Source: Streptomyces sp. NBC_00094
Lineage (GTDB): Bacteria; Actinomycetota; Actinomycetes; Streptomycetales; Streptomycetaceae
Length of the DNA stretch: 64,000 bases
Direction of reading: 5' to 3'
Assembly: GCF_026343125.1 (NCBI RefSeq)
Contig: NZ_JAPEMB010000001.1
Location: 930,001 to 994,000, forward strand
Position 1 is the stretch's first letter, and the number at the start of each line of letters is the position of its first letter. Below the pieces are notes generated by a model. That model was not told the origin of the DNA and ran no database searches. It saw only the letters and a program-made list of their open reading frames with translations. The position numbers were made by a program, and so were the translations under genes. Of the stretch, positions 51,629 through 59,670 are shown piece by piece.

Positions 51629-52422
51629 GACGCGACCTCCCCGGCGTCCGCCGTACGGTCGTTCTCCAGCACTCCGCGGTGGAACAGCGCGGTCTTGACC
51701 CACCGGTACCAGTCGTCCTTCTCCAGTCCGTAGCGCTCGCAGGCGGCGGCGAGCGCGCCCGCCGGGTCGTCGAGCCGGCCGGCGAACAGATCGGCGCAGA
51801 GGGCCGGTTCGACGTTGGCGAGCGCGACCACGTACCCGTCGACGGGTCCGGACTCGAGCAGCAGGTGTTCGAGGCCGGCGAGCACCCGCGCCCCGGGTCC
51901 CGCCTCGACCAGCCGCCGGGTGAAGGCGGAGCTGCCGGAGGAGTCCTTGACGCCGACCACCGAGGGCAGCGCGCAGATCCGCAGCAGCGTGTCGAAGTCG
52001 GCGGCGTTCCCGGAGACCTCGGTGCCGTGGTAGACGATCACCGGAAGTCCGCCGCGCTCCCCGAGTTCCGCGAAGTGGCGGTAGATCTCGTCCTGCGTGA
52101 CCCCGGTGCCGTACGGGCTGGTCGCGACGAGTCCGTGGGCGCCGAGGTCCGCCGCCACCCGGGCCCGTTCGAGGACCTGTTCCGTAGTGGGCCGCAGGGC
52201 GCCCGCGAGGACGGGCAGTTCACCGGCGTACCGCACGGTGGCCCCGAGCATGTCCTCCCACTGACGGTCCGTGAGCAGGCGCCCTTCGCCGGTGCTGAGG
52301 TTGGGCAGCAGCGCGTCGACGTGCGGGCGGAGGGTGTCGAGCAGCCGGGCGACGCCCTTCTCGGAGACCTCTCCGGTCTCCGAGAAGGGCGTCACCAGGG
52401 CCGCGATCACTCCCTGGTTCAT
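51625..52422 (-). CDS. rohR: DHDPS/NAL-family aldolase (RohR-like)
   Basis: 265-residue class I aldolase. Schiff-base lysine K159 (VVGVKDSSG) and the assisting tyrosine Y131 (VIVYHG) are in place; the first strand is IAALVTPFSETGEV. Slightly shorter than housekeeping DapA (about 295). In azomycin synthesis RohR splits 4-hydroxy-2-ketoarginine into guanidinoacetaldehyde and pyruvate, the reverse of the usual pyruvate aldol chemistry of the family. ATG 52422 has GAGGGAG and lies 1 nt after the rohQ stop. Confidence 0.85.
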   Translation of the reverse strand: MNQGVIAALVTPFSETGEVSEKGVARLLDTLRPHVDALLPNLSTGEGRLLTDRQWEDMLGATVRYAGELPVLAGALRPTTEQVLERARVAADLGAHGLVATSPYGTGVTQDEIYRHFAELGERGGLPVIVYHGTEVSGNAADFDTLLRICALPSVVGVKDSSGSSAFTRRLVEAGPGARVLAGLEHLLLESGPVDGYVVALANVEPALCADLFAGRLDDPAGALAAACERYGLEKDDWYRWVKTALFHRGVLENDRTADAGEVAS

Positions 52423-52423
52423 C

Positions 52424-52990
52424 TCAGGCTCCCTCGGGTGCGGCACCGTGCCCGAGGGGCAGGCGCAGGGCGAGCGATGCGCGGTAGAGCTGTTCGAGCG
52501 GCTCGGGGAAGGAGGGCTCCGGCTCGCCGGCGGGCCAGGCGGCCACGGCGCGGACGGGAAGCCCGTCGACGTCGGACGACCGTGGACCGGCGGTGTGCAG
52601 CAGCCCCTTGCGGTTGATCACCTGCCCGAGCAGCATCCGGTCGACGAAGGGGAGGTGTCGCGGGGTGTCGGAGTCGGAGAGGGCGAGGCGGACGTCCGCC
52701 CGGTCGTACCCCTCCCGGCTGATGTGCATGACCGTGTGCAGGTGGTCCATGAACGGGTAGTAGAGGTCCTGGAGTTCGCGCGAGTAGCCCCAGATCACGT
52801 CGTCGCAGCGGCCCACCTGCTCCAGGCTCATCACCACGCGCGCGTCGAGGCGTCGCACGAAGAAGGCCTTGGCGGCCACGCGTAGGCCCTCGTCGGCGCT
52901 GTGCATGCCGAGGAAGAGCGCCGCGTCGATGAAGTCGTCGTGTGCCGTGGCGCTCTCGGCGCTCTCGGCTCCGGTGGCGTCAGCGGGCAT
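52424..52990 (-). CDS. rohQ: PIN-like DUF6190-type protein, predicted cyclase (RohQ-like)
   Basis: 188-residue soluble protein. The opening F20-I-D22-AALFLGMHS and E57 (MSLEQVG) with D63-D64 recall a PIN-like acidic cluster; I recall a family DUF6190 of this kind, unverified. By position it corresponds to RohQ, which closes and dehydrates guanidinoacetaldehyde to 2-aminoimidazole. The first 11 nt overlap the end of rohP. The 15-residue N-terminal leader is weakly acidic and may be over-called. Confidence 0.72.
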   Translation of the reverse strand: MPADATGAESAESATAHDDFIDAALFLGMHSADEGLRVAAKAFFVRRLDARVVMSLEQVGRCDDVIWGYSRELQDLYYPFMDHLHTVMHISREGYDRADVRLALSDSDTPRHLPFVDRMLLGQVINRKGLLHTAGPRSSDVDGLPVRAVAAWPAGEPEPSFPEPLEQLYRASLALRLPLGHGAAPEGA

Positions 52991-54164
52991 GGCGGTCCAG
53001 CACCTCCCGCAGGCGCTTCATGGCGCCGGCGAACATCTCCGGCTCGCGCGCCAGGGCCATGCGGACGAAGGGCTCGCCGCGGCCCGGCTGGCTCCAGTAG
53101 AAGAACCGTCCCGGCAGGACGTACACGCCCACGGTCCGCAGCTCCCGCTGGAGTTCGGTGGCGGTCAGCTCGGGGTGCAGGATCCTCGCCCAGGCCACGC
53201 TGGTCTTCGCGACCGGCTCCTGGTACTCCAGGATCGTGCCCCGCAGGGCCTCCTGGACGGCCGCCCGGTTGACGTCGAGGACGTCCCGCACCGAGGCGAG
53301 GCCGTCCTCCTCGGCGCTCTCCACGTACTGGGTCAGCATGTTGAGCACGAAGGGCGAGACGTTCAGCAGGACGCTGGTGTGGAGGTTGTAGACCTCCTCC
53401 TTGATGTCGTCGCTGGCCGTGAGCATGGCGGCCTTGGCGTCCTGCACCGGCCAGGTCTTCCCGGTGTCCTCGATCGCCAGGTACCGCACCCCGGACTCCT
53501 CCAGCAGTTCGTATACGTCGAACCGGGCGAGCTCGGGGTCGTACAGGGTGAAGGAGGCGAAGCAGAAGTCGATGATCAGCAGCTTGTCGTGGTCCTTGCA
53601 GAACCGGACGACCTCCTCGAAGCCCCTGCGCCCGGACTGCATCAGGCTGAACCCGGTGGGGTTGTTGGGGTCGACGAGGAACAGAGCGTCGGTGCGGACA
53701 CGGCTCCTGAGCTCGGCATAGATCCGGTCGGGGTCGTGCAGCGCCGACTCCTCGACGGGGTACAGCGGTACGCCCATGTTCGACAGGACGTCGTGCAGGT
53801 TGTCGAAACAGGGCTCGACGAGCGTGACGGCCATGCGCTGCCGCTTGAGGTACATCGCCACGACCATGGTGGAGATGGAGGCCGCGTACGACAGCAGCGT
53901 CTTCTTCTTGGCCAACGCGGTCGGCTGGCGGTGGAGGCGGAAGAACGCCTCGACGAACCGCTGCTCGTAGGTGGCCTGCAGCCCCTCCTCCGCCTCGTAC
54001 CACAGCTCCGGAAGCCGGGAGACGATCTTGTGCTGGGCGGCGGACTGACGCTGGTGGGTATGGGCGTCGGCCAGGTTGAACTCGGTGAGCAGTGCCTGGA
54101 TCTCATGCTGCGTCAGGTCGAGGAGTTCCTGGCTGCTCAGGGTGTTGCCGGCGTGCGCGGTCAT
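52980..54164 (-). CDS. rohP: PLP-dependent L-arginine oxidase/hydroxylase (RohP/MppP-like)
   Basis: 394-residue fold-type I PLP enzyme. K236 binds PLP (IEDTGKTWP), D199 is the pyridine-N Asp (LIIDFCF), and DPNNPTG binds substrate. The N-terminus T18-x2-E21-x13-H35 ([10 protein letters not shown]...[11 protein letters not shown]) matches in spacing the T/E/H residues that make MppP an O2-using arginine oxidase rather than an aminotransferase, and [17 protein letters not shown] and [12 protein letters not shown] also match from memory. Produces 4-hydroxy-2-ketoarginine. First gene of the operon, 442 bp from a divergent TetR. Confidence 0.86.
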   Translation of the reverse strand: MTAHAGNTLSSQELLDLTQHEIQALLTEFNLADAHTHQRQSAAQHKIVSRLPELWYEAEEGLQATYEQRFVEAFFRLHRQPTALAKKKTLLSYAASISTMVVAMYLKRQRMAVTLVEPCFDNLHDVLSNMGVPLYPVEESALHDPDRIYAELRSRVRTDALFLVDPNNPTGFSLMQSGRRGFEEVVRFCKDHDKLLIIDFCFASFTLYDPELARFDVYELLEESGVRYLAIEDTGKTWPVQDAKAAMLTASDDIKEEVYNLHTSVLLNVSPFVLNMLTQYVESAEEDGLASVRDVLDVNRAAVQEALRGTILEYQEPVAKTSVAWARILHPELTATELQRELRTVGVYVLPGRFFYWSQPGRGEPFVRMALAREPEMFAGAMKRLREVLDRHAR

Positions 54165-54606
54165 GCTTCCTCCATGCGGACGGCATACGGGTCAGCGCGT
54201 GCGGGCGTGCGGGTGTGCCGGCGTGGCGTGAGACGCCACGGTGCTCTTCGCGTGCCGGCCGGCGGACTGCTGCTGCTGCTGCTGCAAGCCTCGCCCCCAG
54301 GGCACGCGGAAGACCGTCACAGACGGACGGCGGGGGGGGTTGCTCTTACGGGAGAAGGCCGAGACGCTCGACGGCGGGTGCGATGCGACAGCGGAAACAG
54401 GTACCGGACATGTTTCTCCCCCGTAAACGGACTGTGGTCCGATTGGGGGCGACTCTGCCACATCCCGCGGTGGCGGGACAAGCGATCCAGAAGGGTGCAA
54501 GGCACCGTCACCCGACGGCCGCGTGACGGATTCTGGCCGTAAACTGCGCAGACGCCGCCCGGCCCCCACCGGGACCCCCACGGAGCGAGAACCGAGAGGC
54601 CCCCAG
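54165..54606. promoter_or_regulatory. 442-bp divergent region between rohP and TetR
   Basis: Holds a simple repeat of six TGC units (54268-54285), a G8 run near 54333, and an imperfect inverted pair TTACGGGAGAA (54346-54356) / TTCTCCCCCGTAA (54414-54426). A CGGAC-TGTG-GTCCG repeat lies near 54430 and a CCCGC/GCGGG hairpin near 54470. No convincing -10/-35 pair. A reading frame at 54241-54426 (+) would encode six consecutive Cys, but nothing else supports it. Confidence 0.45.
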
Positions 54607-55218
54607 GTGCAGCACGTGCAGCCCGACCGTCGCCCCGGCGCCCGCTCCGAGGCGACACCGGAGCGGTCGGACGCCGCGCGCAACCGGCTGCGCATCCTCA
54701 TCGCGGCCCAGACGCTGTTCGACCGAGACGGGGTCGAGAGCGTCTCCATGGACCGCATCGCCGCGGAGGCCGGCGTCGGCAAGGGCACCCTGTTCCGCAG
54801 GTTCGGCAGCAAGGCGGGCCTCGCCGCGGCCCTGCTGGACGCCCAGGACAGCCGGCTCCAGGACCGCATCCTCTTCGGCCCTCCCCCACTGGGACCCGAC
54901 GCGCCGGCCGCCGAGCGCGTCCTGGCGTTCTTCGACGCGTACCTGGACCTCCTGGACGACAACCTGGAGCTGCTGAGGCTCTCCGAGACGGCCGCTCCCG
55001 GGGCCCGCTACCGGATAGGTTCGTACGGCTTCTGGCGCGTCCATCTGGCGCTGATGCTCCGCGACGCCTGTCCGGATCTCGACGCCGACGCCACGGCCCA
55101 CCTGCTGCTCGCCCCCCTCGACTCCGATCTCCAGCACGCCTTGCGGCAGGGCGAGTTCAGTTCCGAGCGCATCCGGACGACACTGCTCACACTGGTGGAG
55201 CGGGTCGTCGGCACCTGA
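54607..55218 (+). CDS. TetR family regulator, likely for the roh operon
   Basis: 203 residues from GTG 54607 (GAGAGG upstream). HTH: RLRILIAAQTLFDRDGVESVSMDRIAAEAGVGKGTLFRRFGSKAGL, the most conserved TetR wording. Divergent from rohP, so the obvious candidate repressor. A GTG at 54523 would add 28 Arg/Pro-rich residues. A perfect hairpin terminator follows. Confidence 0.85.
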   Translation: MQHVQPDRRPGARSEATPERSDAARNRLRILIAAQTLFDRDGVESVSMDRIAAEAGVGKGTLFRRFGSKAGLAAALLDAQDSRLQDRILFGPPPLGPDAPAAERVLAFFDAYLDLLDDNLELLRLSETAAPGARYRIGSYGFWRVHLALMLRDACPDLDADATAHLLLAPLDSDLQHALRQGEFSSERIRTTLLTLVERVVGT

Positions 55219-55250
55219 CCCGCCGTACCGCGACAGGGCACCGCGAAGCG

Positions 55251-55278
55251 CCCCGGTGCGCGTGCACGCGCACCGGGG
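55251..55278. terminator. 28-nt perfect palindrome, convergent terminator
   Basis: CCCCGGTGCGCGTG followed immediately by its complement; lies between the TetR stop and the convergent YceI-like stop. Confidence 0.75.
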
Positions 55279-55294
55279 CCCCTCACCAGGGTGG

Positions 55295-55864
55295 TCAGCC
55301 CTCCCTGACCGCCTCGAACTCGAGGGACAGCTCGATCTCCTTGGAGACGAGGATGCCGCCGGATTCCAGGACCATGTTCCAGGTCAGGCCCCAGTCCTCG
55401 CGGTTGACCTTGCCGTGGGCGGAGAAGACCGTACGGTCGCTGCCCCACGGGTCGCGCGCGTAGCCGAGGTAGTCCACGTCGAGCGTCACCGGGCGGGTGA
55501 CGTCCTTGATGGTCAGGTCGCCGACGAGCGTGCCGCGCCGGCCGTCCCACGTCACCGAGGTGGAGACGAAGGTGGCCGTCGGGTACTTCTCCACGTCGAA
55601 GAGGTCGGCGGAGCGCAGATGGTCGTCGCGCGTGGAGTCACCGCTGGTGACGCTGGCCACGTCGATGACGGCGGTGACCTCGCTGTCCTCCGGGCGCTCG
55701 CCGATGACCAGGGTGGCCTCGACGCCGGTGAAGCGGCCGCGGACCTTGGTCAGCATGAAGTGACGCCCGACGAAGCCGACCTCGGCGTGTCCCGGGTCGA
55801 TCCTCCACGGGCCGGCGGCGGGCAGCTCCACGCCGTCGACGGTACGGGTCGGTGCGGTGGTCAT
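55295..55864 (-). CDS. YceI family lipocalin-like protein
   Basis: 189 residues; the family blocks are WRIDPGHAEVGFVGRHFMLTKVRGRF, HLRSADLFDVEKYPTATF and FSAHGKVNREDWGLTWN. YceI proteins form a lipocalin-like barrel binding isoprenoid or other amphiphiles; this one lacks a signal peptide. It is preceded 18 nt upstream by the rhodanese gene in the same operon, under divergent MarR control. ATG 55864. Confidence 0.9.
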   Translation of the reverse strand: MTTAPTRTVDGVELPAAGPWRIDPGHAEVGFVGRHFMLTKVRGRFTGVEATLVIGERPEDSEVTAVIDVASVTSGDSTRDDHLRSADLFDVEKYPTATFVSTSVTWDGRRGTLVGDLTIKDVTRPVTLDVDYLGYARDPWGSDRTVFSAHGKVNREDWGLTWNMVLESGGILVSKEIELSLEFEAVREG

Positions 55865-55882
55865 GTCCGTGCGCTCCTTCCG

Positions 55883-56212
55883 TCAGGCGACGGACTCGGT
55901 CGGCAGGCCGGCCTCGACCCAGTCGTCCTTGCCCTCGTAGTACTCGAACACCTGGGTGTAGCCGAGCTCGACGAGACGCTCGGCGGCGATGCCGGAGTTG
56001 GGGCACGGGCCGTTGGCGCAGTAGACGGCGATCTCCGCGTCCTTGTCGGGCAGCAGGCCCGGGGCCAGCGCGTCCACCTGGTCGTGCGGCAGGTTGAGGG
56101 CTCCGGGCAGGTGCTTGTCGTTGTAGTACTGGGCCGGCAGCGCCTCGACGACCGTGATCAGGTTCTCGTCGATCTTCTTCTTCAGTACGTCGCGCGCGAT
56201 TCGCTGAGCCAT
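55883..56212 (-). CDS. Rhodanese-domain sulfurtransferase
   Basis: 109-residue single rhodanese domain; active-site C65 in VYCANGPCPNSG, preceded by HLPGALNLPHDQ. Second Cys (C70) in the loop may resolve persulfide or bind an oxidant. With YceI and a divergent MarR gene it forms a common redox/quinone-stress module of actinobacteria (inference). ATG 56212 with GAGGGAG. Confidence 0.9.
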   Translation of the reverse strand: MAQRIARDVLKKKIDENLITVVEALPAQYYNDKHLPGALNLPHDQVDALAPGLLPDKDAEIAVYCANGPCPNSGIAAERLVELGYTQVFEYYEGKDDWVEAGLPTESVA

Positions 56213-56240
56213 GGGATCTCCCTCACCAATCAATAGTTCC

Positions 56241-56281
56241 GTGCGTCTGCACACACCTTAATAGTCTGTGCGTGCGCACAC
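56241..56281. promoter_or_regulatory. Two MarR-type operator copies
   Basis: GTGCGTCTGCACAC (56241-56254) and GTGCGTGCGCACAC (56268-56281) differ at two positions and start 27 bp apart; the second contains the palindrome TGTGCG-TG-CGCACA. A TATACT (56286-56291) directly follows, a good -10 for the MarR gene. Confidence 0.65.
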
Positions 56282-56297
56282 AAGCTATACTTTTCCC

Positions 56298-56753
56298 ATG
56301 AGAGAAGGTGAGAGACGAGTCGAGGCCTGGCGAGCCCTGCTCCTGGCCCACAACGCCGCGGTGCGCGCGATCGAGAGCGATGTGCAGCGCAACGGCCGCA
56401 TCCCGCTGACCTGGTACGACGTACTCCTCGAACTACGCGGGGCGGGCGAGCAGGGGCTGCGGATGCAGGAGGTCGCCGAGCGCGTGGTCCTCAGCAGGAC
56501 CCGGGTGAGCCGGCTGGTCGACGAGATGGCGCGGTCCGGCCTGGTGAGCAAGGAGCCCGACGCGACGGACAAGCGCGTGACCTGGGCGGTGATCAACGAG
56601 GCGGGCCGGGCCGCGCTGCGCGAGACCGCGCCCGTCTACATGCGCGGCATCCAGGAGCACTTCGCCCGGCACCTCACGGACGAGGAGGCCGCCGTGATCA
56701 CGACGGCCCTGCTGCGTGTGGCGCGCGCGGGCGACGACCTCAGACTGGGCTGA
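56298..56753 (+). CDS. MarR family regulator
   Basis: 151 residues; winged helix LRMQEVAERVVLSRTRVSRLVDEMARSGLVSKEPDATDKR is classic MarR. The TATACT -10 box ends 6 nt before the ATG and no ribosome site exists, so the message is predicted to be leaderless. Twin operators in the gap suggest repression of itself and the rhodanese-YceI operon. Confidence 0.9.
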   Translation: MREGERRVEAWRALLLAHNAAVRAIESDVQRNGRIPLTWYDVLLELRGAGEQGLRMQEVAERVVLSRTRVSRLVDEMARSGLVSKEPDATDKRVTWAVINEAGRAALRETAPVYMRGIQEHFARHLTDEEAAVITTALLRVARAGDDLRLG

Positions 56754-56792
56754 GCCGGCCCCCGGCCCCGCCCCCGCTCCCGCCCCCGCGGA

Positions 56793-57344
56793 TCACGACG
56801 GTCGTCCGCCGAACTGCCAGCGGTGGACCTCGACGTCGGCGTACCCGTCGGCGCCGAGGACCGCGCGGGCCGTGGCCGGGTCCGGCGCGCGCACCAGCGC
56901 CGCGGTGCCCAGCCAGGCCTCGCCGTCGTCGGAGAGCAGCGGGCCGTACGCGATCAACTCGTCGCCGCCCGGCGGCACGGCGAGGTCGACGGGCTGTCCC
57001 GCGCCGAGGCCGAACACCAGGTACCGGTCACCCTCGGTCCCGCCGCCGGGGAACTCCCACATGGTGCGTCCCAGCATGTTGCGCCACCGGCGCAGCATCA
57101 CGTCGCGGTACACGCCGGCCTGGTAGCCGGGCTCGTCGAAGGCGAACGCGCGGGCGGCGGCGGGATCCGGCAGGTCGACGATGTGCACGCTGCCGGTGGG
57201 CTCCTCACCGTCGCCGGTGAGGGTCGGGCCGCGCGCGATCATCTCCGCCCCGTACCCGTCCATGTAGGACCAGTGGGCCTCCAGCAGCTCCTGTCGCAGC
57301 TTCAGGGAGTCGGACCGGTCGCGGTGGTAACAGAAGAACTCCAT
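56793..57344 (-). CDS. Tandem YCII-domain protein
   Basis: 183 residues with two dimeric-ferredoxin-like YCII domains: 1-95 (MEFFCYHRDR... ARGPTLTGDGEEPTGSVHIV) and 100-183 (YLVFGLG... AYGPLLSDDGEAWLGTAALV). Domain 1 has an HRDR in place of the usual HxxxR and both keep the GPLL/GPTL strand. Family members are small lyases or monooxygenase-like proteins of unclear role. ATG 57344. Confidence 0.8.
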   Translation of the reverse strand: MEFFCYHRDRSDSLKLRQELLEAHWSYMDGYGAEMIARGPTLTGDGEEPTGSVHIVDLPDPAAARAFAFDEPGYQAGVYRDVMLRRWRNMLGRTMWEFPGGGTEGDRYLVFGLGAGQPVDLAVPPGGDELIAYGPLLSDDGEAWLGTAALVRAPDPATARAVLGADGYADVEVHRWQFGGRPS

Positions 57345-57455
57345 GACCGCAGTCTTCAACACCGGTCCCGACGCTCCACCGGCGGCCCGAGGTAGGTTCG
57401 GGGGATGTGCAGCGGGGTCGTCGAGCGCCCCGGACGACCATCCGCAGGAGCGCCC

Positions 57456-58421
57456 GTGCCCACCCCCGCCCTCGTCTACGGCGACATCGCCACCGCCGCC
57501 GACCGCGTCTCCGGTCACGTCCGGCCCGTCGCCCTCGCCGGCCCCACCGAGCCCGGCGGGGTCCATCTCGCCCTTGAGCTGATGCAGCACACCGGCTCGT
57601 TCAAGGCCCGCGGCGCCCAGAACTTCCTGCTCGCGCACCGCGAGGCCGGCACCCTCCCCGCCGCCGGGGTCACGATCGCCTCGGGCGGGAACGCCGGGCT
57701 CGCCTGCGCCTGGGCCGCCGGCCGGCAGGGCGTCCCCGCCACCGTGTTCCTGCCGACGACCGCGCCGCGGGTCAAGGTCGCCCGGCTCCGGGAGTACGGC
57801 GCGGACGTCCGGCTGGTCGGCACCGAGTACGCCGACGCCCTCGCCGCCTGCGAGGAGTTCGCGCGGGTGTCCGGAGCGCTGGCCTCGCACGCGTACGACC
57901 ATCCCCTGATCGCCGCCGGAGCGGGCACCCTGCTCGACGAGATCCACCGGCGGATCCCCGGCCTCGACACCGTCGTCGTCGCGGTCGGCGGCGGCGGTCT
58001 CCTCGCCGGTGTCGCCACGGCTGCCCTGCACCACGGCATCCGTACCGTCGCCGTCGAACCCGAGAACTGCCGCGCCCTGGACGCCGCCCTCCACGCCGGC
58101 CGGCCCGTCGACGTCACCGTCGACTCGGTCGCGGCGGACTCCCTCGGGGCCCGTCGCGTCTCCGCCACCGCCCTGCACGCCGCCCAGCAGGACGGCGTCC
58201 ACTCCGTGCTCGTCCCCGACGCCGCGATCGTCCGTGCCCGGCAGGCCCTGTGGGACGACCACCGGCTCGCCGTCGAGCACGCGGCCGCCACCGCCGTCGC
58301 CGCGCTGGCCGGCCCCTGGGACGACACGGCCGGCTCCGGATACCGCCCCGCGCCCGACGAGACGGTCTGCGTGATCCTCTGCGGCGCCAACACCGACCCC
58401 ACGGACCTCGTCGGCCCCTGA
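57456..58421 (+). CDS. PLP-dependent threonine/serine dehydratase-like enzyme
   Basis: 321 residues of the fold-type II PLP family. K50 (TGSFKARGAQN) binds PLP, SGGNAGLA grips the carboxylate, VGGGGLLAG binds the phosphate, and CGANTDP ends the fold. Reaction: deamination of threonine or serine to the 2-oxo acid, though racemases share these motifs. GTG 57456 has GGAG 6 nt upstream; a start at 57405 lacks support. Confidence 0.85.
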   Translation: MPTPALVYGDIATAADRVSGHVRPVALAGPTEPGGVHLALELMQHTGSFKARGAQNFLLAHREAGTLPAAGVTIASGGNAGLACAWAAGRQGVPATVFLPTTAPRVKVARLREYGADVRLVGTEYADALAACEEFARVSGALASHAYDHPLIAAGAGTLLDEIHRRIPGLDTVVVAVGGGGLLAGVATAALHHGIRTVAVEPENCRALDAALHAGRPVDVTVDSVAADSLGARRVSATALHAAQQDGVHSVLVPDAAIVRARQALWDDHRLAVEHAAATAVAALAGPWDDTAGSGYRPAPDETVCVILCGANTDPTDLVGP

Positions 58422-58504
58422 TCAGGGCTCTCGTCCGGCGGATACTCGCGAAGGCGGCGGAGACGGTGGCAGACTGACCCGTCGATCCGCCGAGGGAGCA
58501 CGTA

Positions 58505-59593
58505 GTGTCCATGATCCAGCGTCTGCGCAGAGCCGTCCGTCTGACGTACCGGCGCACCGTCGACCTCAGCCACCCGGCCCGCTCCCCGCTCGGCAGCGCG
58601 GTGGTCAACTGCGCCGTCTACCTCGACGGCGTACGAAGGAGCGGGCGCGGGTCGGCCGAGGAGGCCCTGCGCCAGGTCCGCAAGGCCGGCGACGGGTTCG
58701 TCTGGATCGGTCTGCACGAGCCGGACGAGAAGGAGTTCACGGGGCTCGCCGAGCTCTTCGGGCTCCACCCGCTCGCGGTGGAGGACGCGGTCAACGCCCA
58801 TCAGCGGCCCAAGGTGGAGCAGTACGACGGTGTCCTCTTCGCCGTCTTCAAGACCGTCCGCTACGTCGAGCACGAGGAACTCACCGCCACCAGCGAGGTC
58901 GTGGACACGGGCGAGCTGATGGCCTTCGTCGGGCCCGACTTCGTCATCACCATCCGGCACGGCGGCCACGGTTCCCTCGGCCCGCTGCGCGAGGCCCTGG
59001 AGGACCTGCCCGAGCAGCTGGCGAAGGGGCCCTCCGCCGTGCTGCACGCGATGGCGGACCACGTCGTGGACGACTACCTCGCCGTCGCGGACGCCGTCCA
59101 GAACGACCTGGACGCGATCGAGAGCGCGGTCTTCTCCGAGCACGCGGACCGGCGGGACGCCGGGCGCATCTACCAGCTGAAGCGCGAACTCCTCGAACTC
59201 AAGCGGGCCGTGACGCCGCTGGGCCGGCCCCTCCAGCACCTCGCCACCCAGCCGATGCCGCTGGTCGACCCGGACATCAGGGCGTACTTCCGCGACGTGT
59301 CCGACCATCTCGCCCGGGTCGCCGAGCAGGTCACGTCCTTCGACGCCCTGCTGGACTCGATCCTCCAGGCCCATCTCGCGCAGGTGACCGTCGCCCAGAA
59401 CGAGGACATGCGGAAGATCACCGCCTGGGCCGCGATCGTCGCCGTCCCCACGATGGTCTGCGGCGTCTACGGCATGAACTTCGAGCACATGCCCGAGCTG
59501 CGCTGGACCTACGGCTACCCGGTGACCCTCACCGTCATCGCCGTCGCCTGCTTCACCATTCACCGGGGCTTCCGCCGCAACGGCTGGCTCTGA
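58505..59593 (+). CDS. corA: CorA family Mg2+/Co2+ transporter
   Basis: 362 residues: N-terminal alpha/beta cytosolic domain, long helix (about 200-300), two C-terminal membrane helices with the selectivity motif Y-G-M-N-F followed by EHMPEL in the loop. Forms a pentameric channel for divalent cations. GTG 58505 follows GAGGGAG (ATG at 58511 is an alternative). A hairpin terminator lies just after the stop. Confidence 0.93.
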   Translation: MSMIQRLRRAVRLTYRRTVDLSHPARSPLGSAVVNCAVYLDGVRRSGRGSAEEALRQVRKAGDGFVWIGLHEPDEKEFTGLAELFGLHPLAVEDAVNAHQRPKVEQYDGVLFAVFKTVRYVEHEELTATSEVVDTGELMAFVGPDFVITIRHGGHGSLGPLREALEDLPEQLAKGPSAVLHAMADHVVDDYLAVADAVQNDLDAIESAVFSEHADRRDAGRIYQLKRELLELKRAVTPLGRPLQHLATQPMPLVDPDIRAYFRDVSDHLARVAEQVTSFDALLDSILQAHLAQVTVAQNEDMRKITAWAAIVAVPTMVCGVYGMNFEHMPELRWTYGYPVTLTVIAVACFTIHRGFRRNGWL

Positions 59594-59606
59594 CACCGGG
59601 GTCGGG

Positions 59607-59633
59607 GCACCCCACGGGAACGCCCGGGGGTGC
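59607..59633 (+). terminator. Terminator after corA
   Basis: GCACCCC-a-CGGG paired with CCCG-GGGGTGC around AACG; starts 14 nt past the corA stop. Confidence 0.65.
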
Positions 59634-59670
59634 GGTGACCGCCGGTCCCGGCGGCTGGCACGCTGCTCCC

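Noticed and set aside
54192..54962. Minus-strand frame with a poly-Gln run upstream of rohP
   Set aside because: It overlaps the well-supported TetR gene and the Gln run is just the TGC repeat read in reverse.
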